Below, one piece after another: positions 54,730 through 64,000 of a stretch of DNA of 64,000 bases (positions are counted from its first letter, which is position 1; each line of letters opens with the position of its first letter). Below the pieces are notes generated by a model. That model was not told where the DNA came from. It saw only the letters and a list, made by a program, of their open reading frames with translations, and searched no databases. A program made the translations under genes and the position numbers. Source of the stretch: Burkholderiales bacterium (GTDB lineage: Bacteria > Pseudomonadota > Gammaproteobacteria > Burkholderiales > SG8-41); contig JALHRQ010000005.1 in assembly GCA_022841375.1 (NCBI GenBank), forward strand, positions 1-64,000. The letters run 5' to 3'.

Positions 54730-54855
54730 GTCAGGTTTGATCCCACGAACAGCCGGCGATAATAGCGCCGTTGTTGGCGGATGTAAAATATTCCATTAAA
54801 AACAAAGGGTTATTGTTTTTACCCAATATTGCGTTTCAGCGTTGAATCCGCTGCA

Positions 54856-55323
54856 ATGCGGGCGATGGACAAACCGAAAGCATTCGAGGTGGAGTTGCGG
54901 CCTTCGCGCCGCCTGGCAGGACTGCTGGGCATTGCTCACGGCGGTGTCCTGCTGCTGTTGCCGACGCTGCCGATTGCGACATGGCTTGCGCTGCCGATCG
55001 CCGTGTTACTGGTAATCAGCGCCGTGCTGACCATCTCGCACTATGCGTTGCAACGCGGGATAAAGGCCGTGACCGCACTGAAACTGACCGATCGGGAGCG
55101 GTTACAGATTCGTTCGGCCGACGGCATCTGGCATGAAGGGCTTTTACTCGGCAGCAGCACGGTGGGTGCCGCAATCGCCGTGCTGAATATTCGCATGAAC
55201 AGCGGCGGCATCAGGCATGTAGTGATTCTCGGCGATGGCATTGATGCCAACGACTTTCGCCGCCTGCGCGTCTGGCTGCGCTGGGGTCCGCGGCCGTCAG
55301 ATGCGGAGACCGATCCCGCCTGA
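54856..55323 (+). CDS. YgfX-like membrane protein
   Basis: About 155 residues from the ATG at 54856 (MRAMDKPKAF); the ATG at 54865 is equally possible. It has two adjacent membrane helices (about 26-70) split by a short loop, then a soluble C-terminal half with 'LKLTDRERLQIRSADG' and 'RHVVILGDGIDANDFRRLRVWLRWG', the YgfX/CptA pattern. In enterobacteria it is the neighbour of SdhE; here it is divergent from ygfZ. A toxin role has been proposed in E. coli and is debated. Confidence 0.75.
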   Translation: MRAMDKPKAFEVELRPSRRLAGLLGIAHGGVLLLLPTLPIATWLALPIAVLLVISAVLTISHYALQRGIKAVTALKLTDRERLQIRSADGIWHEGLLLGSSTVGAAIAVLNIRMNSGGIRHVVILGDGIDANDFRRLRVWLRWGPRPSDAETDPA

Positions 55324-55329
55324 GGCGTG

Positions 55330-56559
55330 TCAGTGCTCTTCCGGCGGTTTGACCGAACGGAACATGCGCAGCAGCGTCAGGTCGTAAACAATCTTCAGCG
55401 TTCCACAAATGACCAACGGCCAGCCGAACGGACTGGCGACCAGCAATGCCCCCGCAATCGATGGGCTCAGCGCGCTCGCCAGGCTGCGCGGTACCGCGGT
55501 CACACTGGCCGCCGCGGGGCGTTCCCCGGGAGAAACCACCGCCATGACATAAGACGTGCGTGCCGGCACATCCATCGACGACAGCGCGCTGCGCAGGAAC
55601 AGGAACAGCAGTGCCAGTTCGAGGGTCGGCATGAACGGCACCAGTATCAGGAATACATTGGCGGGCAAATGGGTAAACACCATGGTGTTGATCAGACCGA
55701 AACGGGCGGCGACGCGGGCGGCCGCCAGATGCGAAAACGCTGTCAGCAATCCGGTCCAGAAAAAGATGGTTCCTGCCGCTGTGACCGACAGATCAAAGCG
55801 CTGCAGCAGCCATAACGCGAGCAGTGACTGCACCGCGAAGCCGCCGGCAAAGGCATCGATGCTGAACAAACCGGCCAGTGTGTAGACGATGCGTCGCGAT
55901 TTTCCCAGTGGCACCGGTTGTTCATGCGCTTCGGCTTCCAGGGCAGGGGACAGCCGGCGATAGAGCAGCAGACTGGCAACCCCGAGCATTCCGTACAGCA
56001 CAAACATCACGCGAACCGCCTGCAGGCGGGCGGGATCGCCACCGCCGGCAAACAAGTCCGGTACGCCGGCGGCCTGCGCGCCGATCGCAGCGACCAGCGC
56101 GCCAATCAGGCTGTAGCGTGCGAACAGCGCGGTGCGCGATTGCGGACTGACGGCGCGGGCGAGCAGCGTCTGCTCCAGCGGCGAAAACGGCGTGACGTCA
56201 TTGGCCGCTGGGTTGAGCGTGCCGACAACGGCAATGATCAGCAACGGCCAGAAATCGGTAAACACCGATACCGCAAGTCCGGTGGCGGCCATCAGCACGC
56301 TGGCGGCCAGCAACAAATGCCGCGTGGAGTGGCGGTGGGCGATAAAACCGATCCCAAGGGTCATCAGGCCCGAACCCAGCAGCGTGGCGGTAACCATCAG
56401 ACCGATTTCCAGCGCGCTGTAACCGAGCAGTGTCAGGTAGTAAGGCAACAGCAGGCTGACGTAACCGTCACCAAAGGCGCGCAACGCGCGTGCCCCGAGC
56501 AGCAGGCGGGCGTCGGGCAGCGTGCCCGGAGGCAGCAGGTAATCACGGATCGGCAGCAT
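55330..56559 (-). CDS. MFS transporter
   Basis: A 409-residue major facilitator with about 12 membrane helices. The N-terminal half has 'ARALRAFGDGYVSLLLPYYLTLLG' and 'AHRHSTRHLL', and the C-terminal half 'PLGKSRRIVYTLAGLFSIDAFAGG'. This subgroup is found beside metabolic genes and is annotated as of unknown substrate; drug export is one guess. It converges with the YgfX-like gene and is divergent from the GST gene. Confidence 0.85.
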   Translation of the reverse strand: MLPIRDYLLPPGTLPDARLLLGARALRAFGDGYVSLLLPYYLTLLGYSALEIGLMVTATLLGSGLMTLGIGFIAHRHSTRHLLLAASVLMAATGLAVSVFTDFWPLLIIAVVGTLNPAANDVTPFSPLEQTLLARAVSPQSRTALFARYSLIGALVAAIGAQAAGVPDLFAGGGDPARLQAVRVMFVLYGMLGVASLLLYRRLSPALEAEAHEQPVPLGKSRRIVYTLAGLFSIDAFAGGFAVQSLLALWLLQRFDLSVTAAGTIFFWTGLLTAFSHLAAARVAARFGLINTMVFTHLPANVFLILVPFMPTLELALLFLFLRSALSSMDVPARTSYVMAVVSPGERPAAASVTAVPRSLASALSPSIAGALLVASPFGWPLVICGTLKIVYDLTLLRMFRSVKPPEEH

Positions 56560-56667
56560 GGCGGGTGGCGAACAGGGTAGCAGTACGACCGGTTCCGCCC
56601 CTCAATCCGGTCAATACAGCTGCGCTATACTCCTCCGCTTGCTGAACCACGTTTTCGCGGAGGATTG

Positions 56668-57363
56668 ATGATCGAGCTTTACAGTTGGGCGACGCCGAAC
56701 GGCCACAAAATTCACATCATGCTCGAAGAAACCGGACAGCCTTATCGCGTGCACGGTGTGAACATCCGCACTGGTGATCAGTTCAAACCGGATTTTCTGA
56801 AAATCAGTCCCAACAACCGGATTCCGGCAATAGTCGATCCTGAAGGCCCCGGTGGCAAACCGCTGTCACTGTTCGAATCCGGCGCGATCCTGCTTTATCT
56901 CGCCTCCAAAACCGGCAAATTCCTGCCTGATGACGTGGCGCAACGCTGGTCATGCATGCAATGGCTGATGTGGCAGATGGGGGGCGTCGGACCGATGTTC
57001 GGCCAGGCCAATCATTTCCGGCGCTACGCCAAGGACAAGATTGAATATGCGGTCGAGCGTTACACCAACGAAGCCAACCGGCTGACGCATGTGCTCGACA
57101 AACAGCTCGCGCAGTCGAAGTTTGTTGCCTGTGACGAATACACCATCGCAGACATGGCGATTTTTCCGTGGATGCGCGGCGCCGAAAGCCGCGGCATCGA
57201 CATGAACGAATACCCCAACGTCAAACGCTGGTTCGACGGGATCAACGCACGTCCGGCAGTACAGCGCGCGCTGCAGGTCTTGTCGAACGAATCAAACAGC
57301 AATCCGGTGGATGACAAGGCGCGCGAGGTGATGTTCGGCAAGACGCAGTTCCAGAAACGATGA
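56668..57363 (+). CDS. Glutathione S-transferase (YfcG/Ure2p-like)
   Basis: A 231-residue cytosolic GST from the ATG at 56668 (AGGAGG ribosome binding site at about 56659); a TTG just before it is not needed. The N-terminal thioredoxin fold has the TPNGHK active-site segment and NRIPAIVDPEGPGG with ESGAILLYLA for glutathione binding. The C-terminal helical part has 'QMGGVGPMFGQANHF' typical of the Nu-class YfcG/YghU group, which act as disulphide-bond oxidoreductases. It precedes an MFS gene by 19 bases. Confidence 0.92.
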   Translation: MIELYSWATPNGHKIHIMLEETGQPYRVHGVNIRTGDQFKPDFLKISPNNRIPAIVDPEGPGGKPLSLFESGAILLYLASKTGKFLPDDVAQRWSCMQWLMWQMGGVGPMFGQANHFRRYAKDKIEYAVERYTNEANRLTHVLDKQLAQSKFVACDEYTIADMAIFPWMRGAESRGIDMNEYPNVKRWFDGINARPAVQRALQVLSNESNSNPVDDKAREVMFGKTQFQKR

Positions 57364-57382
57364 GTCCCGGAGTGCCACCGAA

Positions 57383-58558
57383 TTGATCACCCGGAACCGC
57401 AACGTCGCCTTGTTGTGCGCCACTCAGGCGCTGCTGTTCACCAATAACACCATCCTGATCGCGATCAACGGTTTGGCGGGTTACGCGCTGGCCAGCGACA
57501 AATCGCTGGCCACTCTGCCGGTGACGGCTTATGTCATCGGCGCTGCGCTGACGACCATACCGGTGTCCCAGTTGATGCGGCGGGTCGGGCGGGTCAATGG
57601 ATTCTCTATAGGCACGCTGATCGGCATTTTCGGCGCCCTTGTTTGCGGCGGCGCGGTATATGCCCACAATTTCTGGCTGTTGTGTCTGGGCACGATGATC
57701 ATGGGTATATACAACGCTTCGGGCCAGTATTACCGTTTTGCCGCAGCCGATGTGGCCAGTGCCGACTTCAAGAGCAAGGCAATTTCGCTGGTAATGGCCG
57801 GTGGTTTGGTCGGGGGAATCCTCGGGCCGCAGACCAGTAAATTGACCAAGGATCTCCTGCCGGCAGAATTCATGGGCAGCTATCTGGCCCTGATCGGGTT
57901 TTGTATAGTGGCGCTGGTGCTGCAGCGGATGATGGATATTCCGCGCCTGACTGAGGCTGAACAGAAGGATCAGGGAAGGCCGCTGGCCGAAATTGCCCGC
58001 CAGCCGGCTTTTATTGTGGCCGTACTCAGCGGCATGATCGGGTATGGCGTGATGAATCTGCTGATGACGGCAACGCCTCTGGCAATGAAATCCTGCGCCC
58101 ACCCGTTCAGCGACGCGGCTTTTGTGATCCAGTGGCATGTCATCGCGATGTTTGCACCGTCTTTTTTCACCGGCGCACTGATCAAACGTTTCGGCGTGCG
58201 CACCATCCTGTTCACCGGCGTTCTGCTCAGTCTGTCCTGTGTGGCAATCGCGTTAAGCGGCGTGGAGGTGATGCACTTCTGGATCGCACTGATGTTGATC
58301 GGCGTCGGCTGGAACTTCATGTATCTGGGCGGCACAACGCTGCTGACTGAAACCCATGCACCGTCTGAAAAAGCCAAAGTTCAGGGTGCCAACGACATGG
58401 CAATTTTCATCACCATGGCGATCAGTTCGGCCTCCTCGGGCTGGTTATTTTCAGCCCGCGGCTGGGAAGTCATGAATTACGGTGCAATTCCTTTCCTGCT
58501 CATTACCGCAATGGCAATCCTCTTCCTCAAAAGCGGCAAACGCCCGGTGGCCGCCTGA
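57383..58558 (+). CDS. MFS transporter
   Basis: A 391-residue carrier with about 12 membrane helices and a TTG start 19 bases after the GST gene. The loop between helices 2 and 3 reads 'PVSQLMRRVGRVNGFSIG' (MFS RxGRR-like motif) and there is 'NFMYLGGTTLLTETHAPSEKAKVQGAND' late in the protein. This matches the YjiJ/MFS_1 group found in betaproteobacteria. Co-transcription with the GST suggests export or uptake of a glutathione-linked or xenobiotic compound, an inference. Confidence 0.88.
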   Translation: MITRNRNVALLCATQALLFTNNTILIAINGLAGYALASDKSLATLPVTAYVIGAALTTIPVSQLMRRVGRVNGFSIGTLIGIFGALVCGGAVYAHNFWLLCLGTMIMGIYNASGQYYRFAAADVASADFKSKAISLVMAGGLVGGILGPQTSKLTKDLLPAEFMGSYLALIGFCIVALVLQRMMDIPRLTEAEQKDQGRPLAEIARQPAFIVAVLSGMIGYGVMNLLMTATPLAMKSCAHPFSDAAFVIQWHVIAMFAPSFFTGALIKRFGVRTILFTGVLLSLSCVAIALSGVEVMHFWIALMLIGVGWNFMYLGGTTLLTETHAPSEKAKVQGANDMAIFITMAISSASSGWLFSARGWEVMNYGAIPFLLITAMAILFLKSGKRPVAA

Positions 58559-58680
58559 TGCAGGATTGTAGTGATTTGAGGTAAAATTCACGGCTACAGG
58601 GGCAGAGCGGAAACCACAATCTTCCGCTTTGCCTTTGTTTTTTTCATAAAAATCAACGTGTTCTGCAAGAGGAGCCTCTG

Positions 58681-60519
58681 ATGAACCAGCCCGCGACCAA
58701 GGCGCAGATTGCGCCGACGATGGACGCACCGGCTTATGTCACGCACGCCAAGCTCAAAGCCTGGGTGACGGAAGTCGCACAAATGACCAAACCTGATTGC
58801 ATCGTCTGGTGCGATGGTTCCCAGGAAGAATACGACCGCCTGTGTAACGAGATGGTTGCTGCCGGCACATTGATCCGCCTGAACCAGGAAAAGCGTCCCG
58901 GTTGTTTCCTCGCCCGTTCCGACCCTGATGATGTGGCGCGAATGGAAGACCGCACCTTCGTCTGCAGCCGCAACAAGGACGACGCCGGCCCCAACAACAA
59001 CTGGATCGCCCCGGAAGAAATGAAGGCGACCATGAGCAAGCTTTACGACGGCTGCATGCGTGGTCGCACCATGTATGTGATCCCGTTCAGCATGGGACCG
59101 CTGGGCTCGCACATTGCCCACATCGGGGTGGAGTTGACGGATTCCGCCTACGTTGTTACCAGCATGCGCATCATGACCCGCATCGGTCGCAAGGTACTGG
59201 ATATCCTCGGCGCTGACGGCGAATTCGTGCCGTGCCTGCATTCAGTGGGCATGCCGCTGCAACCCGGCCAGAAAGACATTCCCTGGCCGAGCAGCAAGGA
59301 ACACAAGTTCATCACCCATTTCCCGGAAGAAAAGCTGATCTGGTCTTTTGGCAGCGGCTACGGCGGTAATGCGCTGCTGGGCAAGAAATGTTTTGCGCTG
59401 CGCATCGCTTCGATCATGGCGAAAGAGCAGGGTTGGCTGGCTGAACATATGCTGATCCTCGGCATACAGCCCCCCGGCGGCAAAAAGCATTACATTGCGG
59501 CCGCTTTCCCCAGCGCCTGCGGCAAGACCAATCTGGCCATGTTGGTCCCGCCGAAAGCGCTGGAAGGCTGGAAAGTCACAACTATCGGCGAAGATATTGC
59601 CTGGATCAAGCCGGGACCTGACGGACGTCTGTACGCGATCAATCCCGAGTCCGGCGCCTTTGGCGTCGCACCGGGTACTTCCGAAGAAACCAATGCCAAC
59701 TGTCTGGCTGCGCTGAATAAAAACACCATCTTCACCAATGTCGCAATGACCGACGATGGTGACGTATGGTGGGAAGGCCTGACCAAGGAAGCACCCAAGC
59801 ACCTGGTCGACTGGACCGGCAAATCCTGGACTCCGGAGAGCGGTCGCCTGGCCGCGCACCCGAATTCGCGTTTCACGGTCCATGCGTCGCAGATTCCCTG
59901 CATGGACGAGGACTGGGAAAATCCCGCCGGCGTTCCGATCAGTGCCTTCCTGTTCGGCGGCCGCCGCACCACCACCGTTCCGCTGGTCACCGAAGCCAAG
60001 GACTGGAAACACGGCGTTTACCTCGCGGCGACGATGGCTTCCGAAACCACCGCTGCGATCGTCGGCAAGGTCGGCGTGGTGCGCCGCGATCCGTTTGCGA
60101 TGCTGCCGTTCTGCGGCTACCACTTTGGAGACTATTTCAAACACTGGCTCAACGTCGGCTCCAAGGTGAAAGTACCGCCGAAGATTTTTGCGGTGAACTG
60201 GTTCCGTCGCGATTCCAACGGCAAATTCATGTGGCCCGGTTTCGGCGACAACATGCGCGTACTGAAATGGGTGGTTGAGCGTTGCGAAGGCAAGTCGGGC
60301 GCAACCGAAACCCCGATCGGCAACATGCCGCGCTACGAAGACATGGAGTGGAGCGGCATGAACAGCTTCAGCCGTGAGGCGTTCAACGAACTGACGCACG
60401 TTGATCACGATGCCTGGCGCGCCGAGGTCAAAGACCACGATGAGCTCTTCGACAAGCTCAAATCACGGTTGCCGGCGGAGATGGCCGCACAACAAAAAGC
60501 TCTGGAGAAGGCGCTATAA
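58681..60519 (+). CDS. pckG: Phosphoenolpyruvate carboxykinase (GTP)
   Basis: A 612-residue enzyme interconverting oxaloacetate plus GTP with phosphoenolpyruvate, CO2 and GDP at the start of gluconeogenesis. Signatures: the P-loop [14 protein letters not shown] near residue 280, the HPNSRFT segment, [14 protein letters not shown], and [12 protein letters not shown] in the GTP-specific class. An AAGAGG ribosome binding site lies just upstream. The GTP form is common in betaproteobacteria. A strong terminator follows. Confidence 0.97.
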   Translation: MNQPATKAQIAPTMDAPAYVTHAKLKAWVTEVAQMTKPDCIVWCDGSQEEYDRLCNEMVAAGTLIRLNQEKRPGCFLARSDPDDVARMEDRTFVCSRNKDDAGPNNNWIAPEEMKATMSKLYDGCMRGRTMYVIPFSMGPLGSHIAHIGVELTDSAYVVTSMRIMTRIGRKVLDILGADGEFVPCLHSVGMPLQPGQKDIPWPSSKEHKFITHFPEEKLIWSFGSGYGGNALLGKKCFALRIASIMAKEQGWLAEHMLILGIQPPGGKKHYIAAAFPSACGKTNLAMLVPPKALEGWKVTTIGEDIAWIKPGPDGRLYAINPESGAFGVAPGTSEETNANCLAALNKNTIFTNVAMTDDGDVWWEGLTKEAPKHLVDWTGKSWTPESGRLAAHPNSRFTVHASQIPCMDEDWENPAGVPISAFLFGGRRTTTVPLVTEAKDWKHGVYLAATMASETTAAIVGKVGVVRRDPFAMLPFCGYHFGDYFKHWLNVGSKVKVPPKIFAVNWFRRDSNGKFMWPGFGDNMRVLKWVVERCEGKSGATETPIGNMPRYEDMEWSGMNSFSREAFNELTHVDHDAWRAEVKDHDELFDKLKSRLPAEMAAQQKALEKAL

Positions 60520-60549
60520 GCCGCCCCTTCAGCCCGGTTGCAGCGACAA

Positions 60550-60587
60550 CGGCGACGGCGCTTTTGCGCCGCCGCCGTTTTATTTTT
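60550..60587 (+). terminator. Rho-independent terminator of pckG
   Basis: CGGCGACGGCGC (60550-60561), loop TTTT, and GCGCCGCCGCCG (60566-60577) form a 12-bp stem with one mismatch, followed by TTTTATTTTT. It begins 30 bases past the pckG stop. Confidence 0.9.
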
Positions 60588-60604
60588 CTACAGGAGCAAC
60601 GCAC

Positions 60605-60775
60605 ATGAAGCCGAACTACGGTTTTGCCAAGCGGCAGCGCGAGCTGGCCAAGAAACAGAAGAAGGAAGAAAAGAAGCTGCGCAAACAGGCTGAAGATGCG
60701 CCGCAGGGCACGGAAGGCGCCGATGCGCCGGACGCGACGCAACCTGCGGAACCGGGTCCGGCGCGGGGCGTTTAA
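60605..60775 (+). CDS. Small Lys-rich conserved protein
   Basis: A 56-residue protein with an AGGAG ribosome binding site, beginning MKPNYGFAKRQRELAKKQKK and continuing in a charged helix before a low-complexity APDATQPAEPGP tail. Very similar short proteins starting MKPNYGFAKRQRE are common in betaproteobacteria; their function is unknown, perhaps nucleic acid binding. It lies just behind the pckG terminator and so must have its own weak promoter or depend on read-through. Confidence 0.75.
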   Translation: MKPNYGFAKRQRELAKKQKKEEKKLRKQAEDAPQGTEGADAPDATQPAEPGPARGV

Positions 60776-60799
60776 GCGGTCCTGCGGTTTACCGCCTGC

Positions 60800-61774
60800 T
60801 TATTCTTCCTTGAAGCCGATCACCTTGATCAGCCTCGCATAGCGTGCCAACTCGGCCTTGATGTGTTCGGCGAGTTGCTGAGGCGTGCTGCCTTCGGGCT
60901 CGTAACCGACGCGCGCCATTTTCTCCCGCATGTCCCTCGACTGCATCGCGGCGATCACAGCGCCGTTCAGCCGGTCAATAATATTCTGCGGCGCCCCTTT
61001 CGGCGTCACCAATCCGTACCATGGTGTCATTTCGTAGCCCGGCAAACCGCTTTCAGCGATCGTGGGTATCTTGTTGTCCAGCGGTGAGCGCTTGGCGCTG
61101 GTGACTGCGATCACCCGCAATTTTTTGGCATTCACATAAGGCGACAGTGCCGACAGGCTGCCGAAGGTCATCGTCGTCTCGCCGCTGAGCACGGCGTTCA
61201 GCGCGGTATTGCCGCCCTTGTACGGCACATGCAGCATGTCCACTTTGGCCAGCACCTTGAACTGTTCGCCGGAAAAATGCGTTCCCGTGCCGGCGCCGGC
61301 TGAAGAGAACGTGAGTTGACCCGGTTTGGCCCTGGCCAGCGCAATTACCTGCTTGACCGTGTGCGCCGGCAGCGAGGGATGCACCGCCAGTGCAAACGAT
61401 TGCGTCGCCAGCAATGAGACCGGCTCAAAGTCCCTAATCGGGTCGTAATTGAGCTTGGGCCGCAGATTCGGCAGCAGGGCATAGGTTGTATGGCTGGTGA
61501 TCAGCAGCGTGTAGCCGTCGGCGGGGGCGCGGGCAACAATCTCGGCGCCGATCGCGGTACTGCCGCCGGGACGATTGTCGACCAGCATCTGTTGTCCCAG
61601 CCGCTTGCCGAGATCGTCGGCAACGATACGGCCGATGATGTCGTTGCCACCGCCCGGCGGATAAGGAATGACAATCCGCACGGATTTTGCCGGATAGGAC
61701 GATTGTGCGAAGGCGGGATTGATGCAGGCAATAGCGGTGATTACCAGAAAAAACAAAGCGATTGCGCGGGACAT
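60800..61774 (-). CDS. Bug family tripartite tricarboxylate transporter receptor
   Basis: A 324-residue periplasmic binding protein. A signal peptide (about residues 1-23, ending in AFAQ) is followed by YPAKSVRIVIPYPPGGGND, the start signature of Bug/TctC proteins, then VDNRPGGSTAIGAE and APADGYTLL. No TctA or TctB gene is in view, as is common for the expanded Bug families of Burkholderiales. The ligand cannot be told; likely a carboxylate or amide. It is divergent from the amidase gene 200 bases away. Confidence 0.93.
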   Translation of the reverse strand: MSRAIALFFLVITAIACINPAFAQSSYPAKSVRIVIPYPPGGGNDIIGRIVADDLGKRLGQQMLVDNRPGGSTAIGAEIVARAPADGYTLLITSHTTYALLPNLRPKLNYDPIRDFEPVSLLATQSFALAVHPSLPAHTVKQVIALARAKPGQLTFSSAGAGTGTHFSGEQFKVLAKVDMLHVPYKGGNTALNAVLSGETTMTFGSLSALSPYVNAKKLRVIAVTSAKRSPLDNKIPTIAESGLPGYEMTPWYGLVTPKGAPQNIIDRLNGAVIAAMQSRDMREKMARVGYEPEGSTPQQLAEHIKAELARYARLIKVIGFKEE

Positions 61775-61972
61775 GATGTTGGGGGTTCCTGAATTTTGTG
61801 GCCGAACGATAAGCCATTATGAATGGGCATCGGCAATGGGTCCATTTTGTGAGCTTAATAGTCATGAATCCCGCGGGTCCCTGCAAAACCGGCTTGCATC
61901 AACAAAAGGGCGCCGATAATCTCAGGGCAACAACCGGCCGGTGTCCGGTATGACTTCAAATCGGAAAAAGTA

Positions 61973-63424
61973 ATGCCTACTGACGAAGAGTCCCTGCTGA
62001 GTGCATCCGAACAGGGACGCCTGATCCGGGATCGCAAACTGTCGCCCGTCGAACTGGTGCAGTCCTGCCTTGATCGCATTGAACGCTGGGATCCGCTGCT
62101 GCGCGCCTATATCACCGTCTGTGCCGACGCCGCGCTGGAAGAAGCCCGTGTGGCGGAGCGTGAAATTGCCGCCGGTCGCTGGCGCGGCCCGCTGCACGGC
62201 CTGCCGTTCGGCGTCAAAGATCAACTGAATACCAAAGGCGTACTGACCACGCTGGGCTCCCGCGTGCTGGCTGACAATGTGCCGGATCATGATGCGACCG
62301 TGATCGAACGTTTAAAAGGGGCGGGCGCAATCCTGATCGGCAAGGAAAACATGCACGAATTCGGCAAAGGCGGCACGGTCGAGTTTCCGTACGGACAACC
62401 CCGCAATCCCTGGAACATAGCCCACAATCCGGCGGGCTCTTCCAGTGGTTCCGGCATTGCTGTCGCTTCGGGATTTTCTTCAGGATCACTGGGCGAGGAT
62501 ACCGGCGGCTCGGTGCGCAGTCCGGCTGCCGCCAACGGCATCGTCGGTATTCGACCGACATTCGGCCGGGTCAGCCGGTGGGGCGGCACCATGTACGGCT
62601 GGACCGCCGATACCATCGGGCCGCTGACCCGCACGGTTGAGGACAATGCCCTGTTCCTGCAGGCGATCGCCGGCCATGATCCTCGCGACCCCTTGTCCAG
62701 CACACGACCGGTGCCGGATTACGCAGCCGCATTGAACAAAAGTTTGCGCGGCATGACGCTCGGTGTAGTGCGGGAATTGAGCTGGCCTGATGGTGCGAAT
62801 GTGGAAGTGGTGGCGGCGATGAGAGAAACCATCCGCGTATTTGAAAGCCTCGGCGCGGTAGTTCGGGAGGTGTCGCTGACGCGTGCAAAGTATGCGGTGC
62901 CCTTGCAGCTGCTGACGTCAGATTCGGATATCGCGGCGATGATGCTGCGCAAATGGCTGCGCACGCACTGGAATGACCTTGATGTCGGTACCCGCACCCG
63001 GCTGGCAGCAGGCTGCCTGATCCCGGCCACTGTCTATCACCGCGCCATGCGCGGGCGGGCACTGGTCAGGCGCGAAGTCCTCGATGTGCTGCAGGGCGTC
63101 GATGCGCTGATCTGCCCGACCAACCTGCAGCCGCCGGGATTGATCGAAGCGGTCAAGGAAACCGTGGATTCGGAAGAAGCCATGGAGAAAAAAGTGATCC
63201 TGCGACGGATCAGCACTTATCCCTTCAGCATGGCCAACATACCCGCGCTGGCGCTGCCGATGGGATTTACCACCAAGGGCCTGCCGCTGTCCCTGCAGAT
63301 CGCAGCAAAACCCTTCGCCGAAGCAACCGTGTTCAGCATCGCCCATGCTTATGAACAGGCAACGGCGTGGCATACCCGTCATCCTGATCTGCGACTCATC
63401 GACTCCGGAGCCAAGACCTCATGA
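61973..63424 (+). CDS. Amidase (amidase signature family)
   Basis: A 483-residue enzyme of the Ser-Ser-Lys amidase family. Lys is in PFGVKDQLN, the conserved Gly-Ser block is NPAGSSSGSGIAVASGFS, and the nucleophile Ser lies in LGEDTGGSVRSPAA. Length is normal. It hydrolyses an amide or ureido compound; the substrate is not visible. The stop overlaps the next gene by 4 bases, and that gene encodes an AtzG-like small subunit, so an AtzE/GatA-like heteromer is likely. A second Bug protein follows. Confidence 0.93.
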   Translation: MPTDEESLLSASEQGRLIRDRKLSPVELVQSCLDRIERWDPLLRAYITVCADAALEEARVAEREIAAGRWRGPLHGLPFGVKDQLNTKGVLTTLGSRVLADNVPDHDATVIERLKGAGAILIGKENMHEFGKGGTVEFPYGQPRNPWNIAHNPAGSSSGSGIAVASGFSSGSLGEDTGGSVRSPAAANGIVGIRPTFGRVSRWGGTMYGWTADTIGPLTRTVEDNALFLQAIAGHDPRDPLSSTRPVPDYAAALNKSLRGMTLGVVRELSWPDGANVEVVAAMRETIRVFESLGAVVREVSLTRAKYAVPLQLLTSDSDIAAMMLRKWLRTHWNDLDVGTRTRLAAGCLIPATVYHRAMRGRALVRREVLDVLQGVDALICPTNLQPPGLIEAVKETVDSEEAMEKKVILRRISTYPFSMANIPALALPMGFTTKGLPLSLQIAAKPFAEATVFSIAHAYEQATAWHTRHPDLRLIDSGAKTS

Positions 63425-63618
63425 AACTGACGCGTGAACAGACACGAACGCTGGCCGCAGCCGTGGGCCTGGAAATTCCCGATGCGGACATCGATAACGT
63501 TGCTCTGCGTGCATCGGCTCTGCTGGCTTCAATGGCGCGAATGGAAGCGGAACTGGGTCCGGAATTGGATGCAGTTGAACCGCTGCCGCCGGTTTTTCCG
63601 CGTGAGGATTTCTCTTGA
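63421..63618 (+). CDS. AtzG/GatC-like small amidase partner
   Basis: A 65-residue protein starting ATGA in overlap with the amidase. It begins MKLTREQTRTLAAAVGLEIP and ends with 'LDAVEPLPPVFPREDFS'. The proline-rich end and helical body resemble AtzG and GatC, which wrap around their amidase. Its only role is then to stabilise or activate the amidase. Family call from pattern and coupling. Confidence 0.7.
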   Translation: MKLTREQTRTLAAAVGLEIPDADIDNVALRASALLASMARMEAELGPELDAVEPLPPVFPREDFS

Positions 63619-63728
63619 ACGTGGTTCCCGTCCAATATGGCAAGAACCTTGCTCTATAAACCCTGCACCGGCAATCTTCTGGCTGTTACGAAGTTTGACG
63701 ATATGCATAAAATATTCAAAGGAATCAA

Positions 63729-64000
63729 ATGGTTATGATTAAATACCGTCTCTGGGCGCTGTCGGCAGTGACGCTGGCGGCATGCACCATCAGTCAACTG
63801 GCCGCGGCTCAAGCGGTCAAAGGTAGTGCCGATTATCCGAATCGACCCGTACGCCTGGTTGTTTCAGCCGCCCCTGGCGGGAGCAGTGACGGCGCTGCGC
63901 GCGTCATTGGCCAGCGACTCGGTGAAAAGTGGGTACAGCAGATTGTCATCGACAATCGGGGCGGTGCTGGCGGCATTCTGGGTGCGGGCACGGTCGCGCA
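63729..64000 (+). CDS. Bug family receptor (3' partial)
   Basis: The frame from the ATG at 63729 runs off the right edge after 90 codons. A signal peptide (MVMIKYRLWALSAVTLAACT to about residue 28) precedes YPNRPVRLVVSAAPGGSSDG and VIDNRGGAGGILGAG, the Bug/TctC signature. The Cys at about residue 19 might be a lipobox, but the Ala-Gln-Ala site afterwards is more typical. Third gene of the amidase cluster; probably brings in its substrate. Confidence 0.85.
   Translation, partial: MVMIKYRLWALSAVTLAACTISQLAAAQAVKGSADYPNRPVRLVVSAAPGGSSDGAARVIGQRLGEKWVQQIVIDNRGGAGGILGAGTVA

Overview
The window is a high-GC chromosome segment from a betaproteobacterium, most likely of the Burkholderiales. The evidence is the smpB / ratA / rnfH / guaB / guaA neighbourhood, two Bug (TctC-type) solute-binding proteins, DUF4936 and DUF4124 proteins, and GTP-dependent PEP carboxykinase. 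No single marker fixes the genus.

Region 1 (1-13104) is the right half of a siphophage-type prophage. It holds a tail completion protein, two paralogous tail-tube-like proteins, a tail assembly chaperone pair with a lambda-like -1 frameshift site, tape measure, tail tip genes, a large J-like host-specificity protein carrying an AT-richer LamG-like insertion, a fibre, and a lysis block (holin-like proteins, M15-type endolysin, Rz with nested Rz1). It ends at a 48-bp copy of the 3' half of tRNA-His, which is the attachment site. Head genes, integrase and the other att site lie left of the window.

Region 2 (13122-18062) is core genome: smpB divergent from ratA-rnfH, a DUF4124 protein, then guaB and guaA for GMP synthesis, with a good sigma70 promoter in front of guaB.

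Region 3 (about 18063-49650) is a mosaic accessory corridor beginning exactly at the 3' end of guaA, a known island integration hotspot. It starts with an integrase N-terminal relic and TGACGGTA repeats. Cargo: an FtsH-like protease with a variant P-loop and a YpfJ-type metallopeptidase; a Crp/Fnr regulator, a KaiC-like double ATPase and a GGDEF-EAL protein; phosphoketolase and a histidine phosphatase; a 2934-residue cyclic beta-1,2-glucan synthase; small stress-type genes (YeaQ/GlsB, YidB, hemerythrin, glycine zipper); a PAS-GGDEF protein; and a phospholipase D/cardiolipin synthase. Between them lie relics: a second decayed guaA 3' fragment fused to a decayed yihY, half an alcohol dehydrogenase abutting hemerythrin, and a 5'-truncated ice-binding-like gene abutting the tail of a second Crp/Fnr gene. 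The corridor looks like the residue of repeated integration and deletion at guaA, enriched in stress, envelope and c-di-GMP functions.

Region 4 (49648-64000) is mostly ordinary chromosome: an ArsC/Spx-like protein, tadA, an L,D-transpeptidase, an SDR, an mtnA relic, a GNAT enzyme, NRDE / DUF4936 / YgfZ, a YgfX-like protein, two MFS carriers, a GST, pckG, and an amidase cluster flanked by Bug proteins. The last gene runs off the right edge.

No CRISPR array, rRNA, complete tRNA or intact transposase was seen.
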